Assembly: GCA_963693285.1 (NCBI GenBank)
Contig: OY848917.1
Coordinates: forward strand, 34,235,245 to 34,299,244
DNA: 64,000 bases
Direction: 5' to 3'
Origin: Xestospongia muta
Lineage: Eukaryota > Porifera > Demospongiae > Haplosclerida > Petrosiidae
A model generated the notes under the pieces. That model was not told the DNA's origin and made no database searches. It was given only the letters and a program-made list of their open reading frames with translations. A program made the position numbers and the translations under genes. Positions 35,596 through 48,000 of the stretch are shown piece after piece (the first letter of the stretch is position 1; each line of letters begins with the position of its first letter).

Positions 35596-36686
35596 ATGGC
35601 TACTTCTGCTTACAAGTGTCCCTATTGCCCCAGCAATGAAACCTACTGTGCTCCTTCTCAAATACTCCTTGAACGTCACATTAAATATGTTCACTCACAA
35701 GAACCAGGATTTCGTATTGAGTGTAAACAGCCTTTTGTACTCGCATTTTTAGTAACTATCGTACATATCAAAATCATCTTATTCAACATGAAAATGATTC
35801 TGAGGTAGAAACAAGTGAAGAACCTGATAGTCAGATGCAAAGCGACTCCAGAATGGAGTTCGAAGTCAGATCAGATGAAATTACAAGTAATGACAGAGCT
35901 CATTCAGTTAACAATTACTTACCTGACTTTACTGATTACTGTGCCAAGTAGATATTGAAAAGTAGTGAGACAAGCAAACTTACCAGAACTCCCACTGTTG
36001 GCATTGTTGAAGATGTTGCAGATCTTATCAAGGAAGTGTCATCGTGTCTGGCAGACCAGGTTAAAAGCTGTTTAACAGAAAATGGACTAGACTTCAATGC
36101 TATTGTTGGATTATTTGATGTGTTTTCACCAAGTAATGAAGCTACTGTTTCATTTTCAAACATTATGACATTCCACCAACAGCTTACATACTATAAGCAG
36201 AAGTACAACTTTATTGTAAGCTGCTACATGTGTATTATTAATTTTTAGATAAAAGTATACTGTGTATCATGAATGACACACATTATTCTATTGTCCCTAC
36301 AATAGGAACCTTGTAGTATAGTGCTGAAAGAATCTAGAAGTATCCATAGAGGAATAAATAGTCGAATGCACATTCAAGTGAAGAGGCAAGAACTTTTTAT
36401 GTTCCATTTTTATGTACTATTCAACAAATGCTTAATAACAAAATGATTCTCAAGGAGGTAAGGTTATACATGTACCTTGGTAAACTTCACTACACATAAT
36501 TATTGTTTTAGGTTATGATTGGTCATAAGAGTCATTCAGATATACTTTCTGACTTTTGTGATGGAAGTTGATATCAATGTCATCCACTTTTTTCTGCTAG
36601 TCAGCCAACACTTCAAATACATCTGTATTATGATGAATTAGAGGTTTGTAACCCTTTAGGGTCCTAACGCTCAAAGGATAAGATAG
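35596..36686 (+). pseudogene. C2H2-finger protein of an unnamed SAMD3-associated family, broken
   Basis: Exons 35596-36215, 36306-36457 and 36512-36686, with intact GT-AG sites. The first encodes a C2H2 finger (YKCPYCPSNETY, then LLERHIKYVH), a second finger after a one-base frameshift near 35735 (CTRIFSNYRTYQNHLIQHEN) and a Ser/Asp/Glu-rich linker, then after a TAG at 35949 a helical domain (VADLIKEVSSCLADQVKSCL). The third encodes HPLFSASQPTLQIHLYYDEL and EVCNPLGS. Lesions: the frameshift, TAG 35949, a frameshift near 36420, TGA 36569 and TAA 36665. The LQIxLYYDxLEVxNPLGS signature occurs in many uncharacterised proteins of fish, cnidarians and sponges. The 3' end is missing beyond 36686, next to piggyBac relic 3. 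Confidence 0.7.
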
Positions 36687-36829
36687 GTAAGTTGCTGTAG
36701 AGTGTATAGTAAATATGACAGCAGTATTATGTTATATTAGCAGTACGATATGCACATATAGCAAGTACATTAACAGTAGGAGTTAACAGTTACATTGTGA
36801 TCCTAATTATTTGTATCTTTTTTTGAGTA

Positions 36830-38296
36830 TGATAGTTTTGAAGCATTCATCTGGGCATAGAGCAGGGTTGTCAGTACATGTAGAACAAACATACAAGGTT
36901 AAACATAAGCCTTTCACCATTTTTCTGAATGATCACTGTATACAGGAAATGAGGCTGTCCACTTAGTCAGTCAATATTGGATCATGCAGTCAAAACTGGT
37001 CGTGATGTCTGGACTGCATCTATTGAGTAATCAATTCTTTTCAAAAAGCAAGGTGTGTCATATTGTGTTATCAGTGTCAGCCAGTGTTTTTTGTGTGAAT
37101 TATATAAGCATTGACAACAATCATCTCAACAATCCAGAAAAAAGTTTCCACCACCACTTTATAGATTTGTCAAGGAAACTGTAGTAGCTCATCAAATGAT
37201 CAAGTTTGTTAACACCTAATTTAAAATTGTTATAGTCTGTGATGACATCTGGTTTATATAAGGTTGGTTCATTATACCTATTGGGAGAATTATGACAAAT
37301 ATAAGTAAACATGTTGCTAAGAAAATGTATTTACCTTTTGGATTGAACATCACTTGTGTCATTAGAGTGCTTTGTCAACAGCTACTTGTTTGTCTGGTGT
37401 GTGATACTTTTTATGATGGGTAATAACAAACTGATGAATGGTTGTATCTTGCTTTGTCTAGGTCTTGCATCAATTTCACCTACATGAAGCATTCCAAAGA
37501 TTTGGAGGAAATGATCTTGTGACATAATTTGGCAAAAGAAAGGAATATTACATGTAGCACAAGTAGACCAATAGTCACAGATGCACTCTAACTGTATTAT
37601 TCCCATATTGAATATCATTCCAATGAATGATTTTATTTCCTTCATTGTAACTACTTTCCAGTTACCTATAAACAGTACGTCTCCCATTGTGCTTTTCTTT
37701 CTTGATGAGCAAATTCATTTGTCTTTTCCACTAGAAAGGTCCAAATAGCACTGGTAAATAGTAAACTAAAGCATTTGATAGGTCTTGAGTGAAACACAGG
37801 CAATGTTGTTGGGCCTGGTGTTACAGTAAAGCTTTTTTCAGTTGGTTCTGTGTCATCAGCTGTATCAGAGAATGTTTTTGTAATATTTTAAATACATAAT
37901 GTGTGTAACTTACTCGTAATTTTACTCCACTTGTATTTGTTATTAATTCCATCTCTCTCTTTACTTTTTCTCCTGACTCCTCTTCCTCTTTCCCTTGTTT
38001 CTCTTACTCTCGTACCTCTCCCTCTTCCTCTACCTTGTTTTACACCTCCTCTCCCAATACCACATCTTCCTCTTGTTGTTGTTTCCATTAGATCACTCAC
38101 AATGCTGTCCTCTTCAGACTCATATAACTCACTGCTTCCATGTTTATCATCAACTTCTATGATATCATTCTCTACTTCATCATTACTACTACTACTCTCA
38201 TACTTATCATTGCTTTCCTCCTCTGTTTTAATGTCAGACCAATTTTCAAGCACCTGGTCAACATTCATTGTAACTCTATATTAGTAATTTTTAAAG

Positions 38297-38336
<40 letters not shown>

Positions 38337-38503
38337 AATTTATTTTATAAAACAAACAAACCTTATAAGAACCAGTAAATGATAAGTTGAGAAAAAAAGA
38401 TTATTAAAATAACGTACTATACACAGCTGGTCACTGTATTGTGAGAGTGGTTTTTAATTAGCATTCCGCGCGTCACGAATTAGTGATAATGGTCCTCTAA
38501 GGG
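36830..38503 (-). pseudogene. piggyBac relic 3 (PGBD4-like) with 5' terminus
   Basis: On the minus strand the frame opens at 38268 with an acidic N-terminus (SDIKTEEESNDKYESSSS, SEEDSIVSDL) and a basic RGRGRGRG segment, then FHSRPIKCFSLLF and EKTNEFAHQE. It shifts frame to MKEIKSFIGMIFNMGIIQLE, DYWSTC and QDHFLQIFGMLH, loses most of the catalytic core, and resumes at YNNFKLGVNKLDHLMSYYSF (37312-37121) and a Cys-rich tail (VCSTCTDNPALCPDECFK) near 36870. The upstream edge carries TTAA at 38504-38507 followed, reading into the element, by CCCTTAGAGGACCATTATC, a piggyBac-type terminus. The catalytic Asp region is deleted, so it is dead. Confidence 0.85.
38297..38331. repeat. (TA)n microsatellite
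   Basis: About 35 bp of TA dinucleotides upstream of the piggyBac relic 3 frame. Confidence 0.9.
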
Positions 38504-38507
38504 TTAA

Positions 38508-38900
38508 AATAGGGCAATGGTTTTCAATGTAGTAGCATTTAAATAGTGTAGTCCTTTTGTGCAAAATGATAGTCTATTTCAAAAAGGGTAGTGTCTTTAG
38601 AAGTAGGATACTGTCTTTTAATGTGATAACATTGAATAGGGTTGTGTTTTTTAAATTGTATAGTATCTTTCAATGTAAAATGTTTTCTTATGTGTAAAAT
38701 GGTCTATTTTATAAATACAATTAATACTGAGCTCGCACTCTTTTACTGAGTGATAACATTGAAATATGATATATAGTCTATTATAAATATAGGATAGTGC
38801 TTTTAGAAATCAGGATAGTGTTTTCAAAGTGATAAGATAGTAATTTTTAAATTGTGCAAAATGATGGTCTACTTTAAATAGGGCAGAGCTTTTAGAAATA
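38508..38900. repeat. degenerate tandem repeat, units about 35-45 bp
   Basis: Repeated words GATAGT(C/G)TATTT, TTTTAGAA, GATAACATTGAA and GTGCAAAATGATGGTCTA recur irregularly over about 390 bp. It is an old minisatellite directly next to the piggyBac target site. Confidence 0.55.
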
Positions 38901-40620
38901 AACAAACATTAGATCCCTTTACAGACTTTATGTCCATAGTGTCTTCCCTTTTCTATATAAGATATTAATCATTAGTTTATACAATTTAATTTTCCCTTTC
39001 TGCAAACATAGTTGTAAGGATTACTTTGACAATATTTGTAGACCCAGTATCCTCCATGAAGAATAGTACTCTAATATTGATTCTTAATAGTTTTGTCAGA
39101 ATCAAACATGTCTGGATAAATAATAGTAGTGTTCATGATATAGGAAGAAAAATAAGATTAAACTGATTAATAATTAGCAACACACCTTTATTTTGTATAG
39201 CAAGTATGCCAAACATGGTACCCATATCATCATCATCATCATCACTGTTGTCATTTTTATCTACATTGAGAATATTATTATTTCATATTCTTTAATATAA
39301 CTAACTGATTCCCTGTTGAAGATTTGATATTAAATTACTCATATCATCATCATGTATAGCTTTTTTTTATAGTCTTCTACAGACACTACTGCTAAGTATT
39401 GATTTAAAACATTTAGAAGAGGATGAAGTTACTGAAGGACCACTATATCATAAATACAAAAACGAAGCAATAATTCTGAGTCCTGTAATGAAACCCTGTA
39501 ATTAGGTGGTTTAATACCATCATTATTTTGCTTTCCTATTATTAATTATTTTGAAATTTTATTTTTTATAACAATTTTAGGCTTACACTTAAAACGTTAT
39601 GGCTTAGGGTCAGGATTTAGGTAACACTTTCCATTGTTTTCTTAATGTAAACTACGTTTACTAATTTACCTGCTACCTAATGCTATGTATGCATATACAT
39701 AATATTATATATAGCATATAGTTATAAGATTATAAAAATCATACAATAACAAGTCTTTTATTCACTACTACACTATTACTAATGACAAGTTTTTAGGATA
39801 TTGTCAGAGTTATAAGATTCTGTAAAACATGACATTATAGGTAGAGGATCTGTTGCTATTTATTAATAAGGAAATCTGTTATCCACTACTGTTTATTAGA
39901 ATCTCATTATGTATTATTTGCAACCAAAATGACAATGGATTAGTTAAATCAACCAATCAATTTTTAAAGTGATATAACAGTATATGTACACTATACATGT
40001 GTAATCATAAGTACATTTATGTTTTACTTTAAACAGGGAAATAATACACACACACACAGACACGAGTGATAAAGTCATTCTCTATGTACTGAAATAGTAA
40101 ATGTTACAAAAGCTATACTAATTCTACAAAAGACACAAGTTAGCAAAGAGACAGTCTCACAAAATGTGCTACTTCCTGACATTGCCATGTTATACTACAT
40201 ATTATGGTTGAACTAGCACTTGCTACAACTATAGTTTTAACATCATTTATCACTTACATAGTCTTCATATAATCCTGTTGAAGATTCTGTACTTTGGTAC
40301 TTTTATTACATAAAATACAAGACATAATAAAAACATAATATAGTGTTAATTAGTTCTTTATGATAGCAGTAACAGAACAGGATAATTAAAATTGAAAATG
40401 AAAAGATCGTGTTTGTTATAGATACAATTATTTTATATAATTAATTATAACAAAAAAAGTCAAAAATAAATTGCTGACCTCATCATTACCAAATAGTTTA
40501 AAGTCATCATCATCATTTACTAGATGTCTTTATAGGAACACCATCTGACTGATTATTACTATATTGATCAAAAGAATTCTGAACACCTGCAAAACTAAGA
40601 TAATAATAATACTGTCCCCA
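38901..40620. other. AT-rich interval with one or two exon-like fragments
   Basis: No gene is established. On the minus strand 39188-39262 is open and Asp-rich (DNSDDDDDDDMGTMFGILAI) with an AG before it and GTGTG after. At 40510-40590 another open bit reads NSFDQYSNNQSDGVP to a stop. They could be leftovers of one gene. (CA)n is present at about 40046-40058. Confidence 0.3.
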
Positions 40621-40627
40621 GATTTTA

Positions 40628-40666
40628 TATATATACATACATGCATACATGCACACATGGACATAT

Positions 40667-40711
<45 letters not shown>

Positions 40712-40827
40712 TACACACACATACATATATACACACAACACACATACATACATACACACATACACATACACATACATATGTACATACATACATACATACA
40801 TACATACATACATACATACATACATAC
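40628..40827. repeat. compound microsatellite, (CATA)n and (CA)n
   Basis: ACATACATG, (ACAC)n and (ATAC)n runs over 200 bp. All six frames are open here and give Tyr/Cys/His or Thr/His repeats, which are artefacts of the repeat. Confidence 0.95.
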
Positions 40828-40835
40828 AACAAGCT

Positions 40836-41357
40836 TATTAATCCTATAATCGAGAAGGTTTTTAATGACGTAGAACTGAAGAATCTACAGGAAATGTACA
40901 ATTGTTTATATCCTGCAACAGAATATGATACTGTTGAACCATCTTGTTTCTACTTAGAATGCAAGCAAATATCTGTTAATCATCATCTTTTTCTTAGCAG
41001 TAAATCATGTTTTTAAAAAATCAACTACTGTTGTTGCACACTGGCTTAAATATGTTATGGGTATTGATACAAGCAGACAGTGACACATCCGAGCTGGATT
41101 TGTAACTTATTTCTTTCATCATGAGTTAAAACTAAACCAAGGTCAAATGCATATAAAACTACAAATACTAATGTATTAGCACATGTCAAATGGCTGGAAG
41201 ATCACCCATATAGAGATAGACACATTCTAACAGCATTTCTTTCTTCAACAACATTTGTGAGAGATAGCTGTGTCAATTTTATTCCTGTTGCTAGAATATT
41301 GGGCATAATGAAATTGCTGAGACTAATGCGAAACTTGATTATGGAATTAACAAAGTG
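40836..41357 (+). pseudogene. relic of an unclassified repeat-associated protein
   Basis: The plus strand carries IIEKVFNDVELKNLQEMYN, then in shifting frames TVVAHWLKYVMGIDTSRQ, RAGFVTYFFHHELKLN, LAHVKWLEDHPYRDRH and a FIPVARILG block. The blocks are in an order I associate with a multicopy invertebrate protein (an AHVxWxxxHP block before FIPVxRI). At least two frameshifts. I cannot name the family with confidence. Confidence 0.45.
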
Positions 41358-42044
41358 ATTCCCTTATTAAAAAGTGCACTTTTTTGATATTTGCTGTTTT
41401 TTGTAAAAACCTTATATTATACAGTGCACTTAATTAAATGTATTATTAACAATAATAATTATTAATGGTTATGGCAATAAACATATGCTTATATAAAATA
41501 TGTCTGTTATAAGCGAGATTATAACAGAATGAGGTATAAGCACCCACACTATACCATCTTTATATGGACTGTTAGTATAAAAGAGTTTATGACAGTCTGA
41601 TATTACTGTTATAATAGGTGTCAGATAACAGAATATTCTTAGAAATTACACAGTGAAAGAGACTAGAAATTTCAATGAAATATTGCGAGATTGTCTGGCA
41701 AAGATGAATTTAGTCAACATCTTTTTTTAAATATACTTTAAAAACCTACCCAGAAAGAGAAACCAACTCGTTTTTTCAATGAATACTATACAACATGAAA
41801 AGCACTAAAGTGCAGAACCCTGGAACTACATATAGTATGATACAATCATATCTTGTAAGTAGCAGTTCTTCAAGGCTATATTTATCTTGTACAAGTATAT
41901 CATCCACCTAACATGTTTATATTTGGAAAAATCACATTTATTTGAACAAAATGGAAAACCTATTAACAAATTTATATAGAAAAGTAAAGAGGGACAATAG
42001 CAAAACATCAAAGAGACCGAACTATAAATGTTCTGTGATAATTT
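41358..42044. other. 3' flank of the ankyrin-ROCO-Death gene
   Basis: No gene seen. Presumably holds the 3' UTR and polyadenylation signal of the minus-strand gene ending at 42045; an AATAAA-like signal cannot be assigned with certainty. Confidence 0.4.
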
Positions 42045-45000
42045 TTAGTTTACATTATATTTGGATTTAAGAATAGCTTCAGCTAGAGCTGGTTCATTGA
42101 CAGGTTCCTTTTTAATGACTTCAATGATAGCTCCCCAGGTCACATTAGATCGGTCTTCAGTGTCAATCCAGGTCTGTAGTATCTCTGATAACTTGAGAGT
42201 GTCATCATATTGAGGATCTCTGTTTATGGATTGTATTGTACCATAAGATATCCCTAAGCCTTCACCAATTTGTCTCCATTTGTATTTAATAGGAGCAAGG
42301 GCTTGTTGGAGGTGAAGTTTCTTAGGACATTTTTCTAAGCATAAAATGAAATATAACTTAAAATTATGAATAGCAATTGTGATTATATTTTAAAAAAGCA
42401 TTCCTATCTCTGTTAGTTTGAAGTACATGTAGTCAGGAAACAGCTTTGTATATGTGTTAATAACAAAGGGGTATATTGTGTAGTATCTAACCTTTAAAGA
42501 GGAGTTGCTCAGATATAGTTTCTATGTCGTCTTCATTTAATGGAGGATATGCAAGATCCTATGACAGAAGAAAGTATCAATGTGATGTAAGTATGATACA
42601 GTACAGCTAGAATGTAGTATAAGTATGCTGTACAACAAATTAACAATTGATATTCAAACTAATGTATACGTATACTTACCAAAGGATTACGTCCAGCAAA
42701 CACACTGAGTTGACTGCAACGTTCCTTTACTGACATGTGACTTGATGATAAGAGTGATGGTGAGAAAAGAGAACACCTATTCACTATGTGTTGACGGTGG
42801 TCTTCTCTAAGTGACAATTTAGCACTGAAAAGTGCTTTTATGACTGAAGGAGCAATGCAAAGAAAAGGGTCATGAACTCCCACGATCTGTTCAACACCCA
42901 TGTACTTGGTGTTGTTGTCATCTTTAACTTTACGTTTCGTAAGCACAGATCGAGCAACGTCTTTTATATTATAAAGTGTGCGTTTATTCATGAGAAGACT
43001 ACGAGCTTCTCCTACATCGCTAGGAGCAATGAGGTACTCCTCACATTCAAATGAGTGCATCTGACTCTTTAACTTTAATATGACCTGAACAACATCGTTG
43101 AAAACTTTGCGACTATTTTCATTGTCATTCATTGATGTAACTACAGTAACACAACGATAGTGCTGTGTCACCTCAACAATAACTTCAACTTCATCGTTCT
43201 CCCAATAAATGCCATTTGTCCATACATCACAACGACGAGCTAACATTAGGATTTGTGGATCACAAGCAAATTCTCCAGCTCTATTATAACGTGGAAAACA
43301 AAAAATGTAGGAAAGGCTAAAAAGGAGAAGATGAAGAAATCGTGTTGAAAGGAATTGGTTGTGATCAGGACACCAGAGGCACCATCCCAACCCATTTTCT
43401 ATTTTAATATCTGTAGGGGGTGTAGCATTTATAAGGGATGGAAAAAATAACAGCTCATCTGATGGGAGAGGAGTTGAAGCTGATATATTGGTTTTGAACA
43501 TTTGTAGTGTATTAGATTCTAAAACATGACAGAACTGAAGACTTATAAGGAACCCAATTAACATATGAATATCATGCTTTGGAAATAATCTTTCCAGAAT
43601 AGATGTAGGCACAATGCCAGTATTACTAGCAATATTTTGATGGGCATGTTCAATTTCCTTTGGAGCAAAAAGAACACCATTGACTTCGTTGAGAAGAGAA
43701 GCTCTGTCAATCACTACCCAACTTTGAGCATCATCCTCATTTTTAATGAATAAGATGAGACCTTTGTCACTTAAAGTGGTTAGAAATTGCAACAAGACTA
43801 ACCTTTCTGAAGGAAGCGAAGGGTCATCATGCTCTCTTAATATGATACATAGCTTCTTTAGGCTAATAGCTTTAATATTCTCTTTGCTTCGAAGCAATTG
43901 CAAGAACGAGAATTGAACATGGCAGTAGAAACTAATTTTATCAGATCGATCAAGTACAGCTGTGCAGCTATAAGAAAGCATAGAAACAAACTCCCTGACA
44001 CCTTTTCCACCAGGACGGTGACATTCCATAGGTAGGAACCCACAATATTCTTGTGAATGATCGGCTTTTTTAGCAACTTCAGCAACTACTTTTGAAATTT
44101 TCTCACAACCATCAGTCATCTCATCAAGTCGACTTCCAATGACAAGTATTTGAGATGGCCTTGAGCTTGATGAATGAAGACTTGCATTCTTTATAAAATT
44201 AAACCAGTAATATAAATCATACTCAATCGTTCGAAGATCATTGTTCATCTTGGAAAGTATTGCAAAAACAGCAGGCGTACTTAGCATGAGATTTTCAAGA
44301 ATTGCTGCATGACTACTGTAATACTCTTTATGCCCTGCAAGATCATAAAGGACAACGTTTCCCACTTCGTGACTTGAAAAGGTATGTGCATTAATCCCAG
44401 CAGTAAGTACATCTACTGGAATAGGATCAGATGTGTCAAATGTGTAGTTAGGTGGCTTCTTAGCTCGTTCCATAATGACTGCTGCAAGTGAACTTTTACC
44501 GGCACCGGTGTTACCACAAAAAAAGACTTTGCTGTAAGATTCTACAGGAAAGTCTTTTCGACATTGCTCAAATGGCTCAAACATCTTTAAAATACCAAAG
44601 CGATTTACATTGTCATGATACACAAGTTCCATTGCTGTTTGATTACTTAGGTTCTTAGCCATTGGGTTGACCTTTCCTGATGACAAAAGGGATTTCACAA
44701 CATCACCATAACAACCCTTGCAAGCAGCATGAAGGGGTGTATGACCAAACTAAAAAAATAAAATGTATTTCCAGTAAACTGTAGTAATTGACATTCTATT
44801 CATTTCAGATTAAAACATAACAATTATAATTACTTCAATTAAAATTACTTCTTTTATACTTAAATTGGAAACCATTTTGTATGTATGTTAGCCAGTTAAT
44901 TGTAATATCACAAACCAACAGTAAGAATTTTGTACCAATTAAAACATTGGTAGAATATTTCTGAAGGAATGAGAATTACATATTTTGAAAAAAGGCTCAA

Positions 45001-48000
45001 CTCATCCATACAAACATCTAAGCCTCCATTTTAAAAAACTTTCTAATGGAACTATATCTACAGTGAGTGAAACTGACTGATATCAGAGTTAATTTTCAGA
45101 AAGCTCTAAAAAATATCTTATCAATTGTGAACTTACTTTCTACAATATTGTTTTGAGCATCTTGTTTAAAATGTTTTAGGACATGGCATATTTAATACAT
45201 TAATTTTATCTTATTTAATGACAAACCATAAATGCATGTCATAACTTACATAATTAGCAATGTCAGGGTTAGCACCATTATTAAGAAGAAGCTGAACACA
45301 TTGATTATCACCTTCCTTGGATGCAATGTACAAAGCAGTTTCACCATCCTATGTAAATGTAAAGCACAAACCACAAATAATTGTTAGTGTATATATAAAT
45401 GACAAAAAATGTTTAAATAAAATGCTGCATTTTACCTTCTAGGTACAAAAATTATGAGAGAGACATTCTTTAATATAATAACAATATTAGATTACTTATT
45501 AATAATTCATTAGAAAAAATTTAATGTAGTGAACTGTCAGACAATGTTGATACAGATTAGACAATAATTGTCTACGTGAGTCTTAGTCTTCATCCTTTGG
45601 GTGTCATGTGCTTACATAATGACCAAAGTTGAGTCAAACTATAACTATTACTAAGTGGCAGAGATTGTTTGCTGTAACATGTTAAAGATGATATGATACA
45701 AAGGAGTTCAAAGTGTCAATAAACTGCTTTAACTTGTTAAATGACTGTATCAGATATAACATAGCACTTTATCAGATACAACAAGGCTGTCACATCACTT
45801 TGAACTTCCATGGTAATTATTTAAGCCACAAACACATTATAGTCCAATCTAGATCATACTGTATTGCACATGTACTTTGCTGTGACATTAACAACCTTTG
45901 GGTCTGTTGGTCTTTGGGTTTGTTTACATCACAGCACCTGTATCTGACATATAACCCTCATAGTTGTGTATGTATACTTAACATTGTCAATTACAAATCA
46001 GCATACTTCATTTCCAATGTTAACATTAGCTCCCCTGGACAGAGCATCCTTAGTACCTTCTAAATTTCTTTTTTCTGTAGACTCTAAAAGTAAAGTGTCC
46101 TAAATAGAAAGGTAAAATTTCTTACTTTTAATATTAAAACAAAATACTCTTTGAAAATTGTAAAATGTACAAACACTCACATAGAATGCTTATATTTAGA
46201 GTATGTATGAACTACTAAATGTGACATTACCTTGATACACTGAACTGTTCATTCAACAAAATGTTCTTAATACTACCCAAACAATATTGACAAATAATTG
46301 CTGTAACATTTTGATTTATAGTATATATATGTTCACATTTATATATTATGACTGCTATAATTACATAAAGTGTACATCACAACAAGCACTACAAATATAG
46401 AGCAATTTGAAGAGAGTTTTGGTGCATAATACATAGAAATGCATATAAACTTATAACATATGACTTACAGCCTGTACAGCTTCTAAATTGTTGGCATTAG
46501 CATTAACTAACATCTTTACAATGACATTATTGTAACTCCAATAAGCTGCATGAAGTGCTGTACGTCCATACTAAATGATAGTTGTGACAAAGATATGATA
46601 ATTCAAAACAAACAAATAAACAAAACATAAATATAAAGGTCAAAGGCTAGAGTATTGGATACCTCCCTCTCAAATGATTTTAAGCTAAACTATTGGCCAA
46701 AAATAGTCTCTTCTGAAGCTTCACTTACTGCCATAGTGCCAATAAATAAGATCAACAAAACTGTAGTTTCTCCAAAGGTCACAAGTTCCTTTTAAAATTA
46801 ATCCATTGCCTAAAATTATTAAGAAGGTTGAAGGATCAACTCCCTGGGTCTCCCTCTCACTCAATTGTTATTCCAGATAAACTTGTGCTGTTAGACTCTT
46901 GTGTTGTCATGAGAAAATTGCTAATCTATATTGTGAAAGATGGCTGTTATATAACCATTTTTACCAATTATGAAGGGTTATGATAATATCCCCTATTGAA
47001 TTTTGGCACAAGCTCAGCAACTGAAACATCCCAAAAGATAACAAATTCATGATAATTATTTCAGGTGCATTGAACATCAGTGATGATATTATAGTGTTTA
47101 GAAAGACAGAAGCTACCACTTAAGCATTTTTCCAAAATTATCTGAGGTTGGTCTAACCAATCATAAGAACAAGTGCCAATTTAACAAGAACTCTGTTACA
47201 TTTTACAAGGACAATTATTTCATAACAGGAGACAACTAGCCACGTAATTAGTGTTAAATCTGTTGTTTTGTATAGTGTAGCTGTTTCTCTTGTTTCTGCA
47301 GTCTGTATTTATTTGCTAGTGCTTGTTTCATATTGGTATATTTGTGTATTTATTGTGTGTGGTATTTAAAGGGAATTTTTTGTGCTGCATTCTACGCTCA
47401 AACTTGCAATTTGGTGTAATGTAATAAGATGATAAAAAGATGTATTTTTGTATTATTAGTTCTACATAGACAAAGAAAAGATATAGACAGTTATGTCATA
47501 ACGTACAGTTCGTGTAGAGTGTGGACAATGATTACTACTGAATATTTGGCCTATTATGGAAATTATATGTGCCAATGTGTTTTCTTATGTACATACTATA
47601 TTTTGTGTAATCACAGTTACTCCATTGCTGTATTTACAAACATTTAGATAGTAGTTTCAAGCCATCCCAGTGAGAGGAAGAAATACTTATAAAAAGCTTA
47701 GATGAACATAAACAGATAAAACTATCCTGTCACTAAGCAGAAGAAAATATAGCAAGTTCTCTGTGACTATCCAACTGAAAAAGTGCAATTTGGGAGAAGA
47801 CAAGGCTCTCAGCCTGTACTTACACATGCTGAAGAGCAATGCTAACTAGTGATAACTAGTAGACTACTGATATGTCTAAAATAGGGTATGGTCAAAAAAG
47901 ACAACATGTAAAACTGTGAAGAAAAATCTTAATAAAAAAGAAAGAGCAATTCCATTTGTAGAAAATAGACACAGAAAAGATTGGTGGTATGCCTTTTAAC

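Noticed and set aside
37901..38284. 127-codon plus-strand frame rich in Leu/Ser/Pro
   Set aside because: It is the complement of the acidic and Arg/Gly-rich N-terminus of piggyBac relic 3.
40513..41016. Six overlapping open frames rich in Tyr/Val/Cys or Thr/His
   Set aside because: They are translations of a (CATA)n/(CA)n microsatellite open in all frames.
44700..44749. Start of the ROCO protein at the internal Met near 44698
   Set aside because: The frame continues upstream through an ankyrin repeat to a clear AG acceptor at 44750, and in-phase ankyrin exons lie further upstream.
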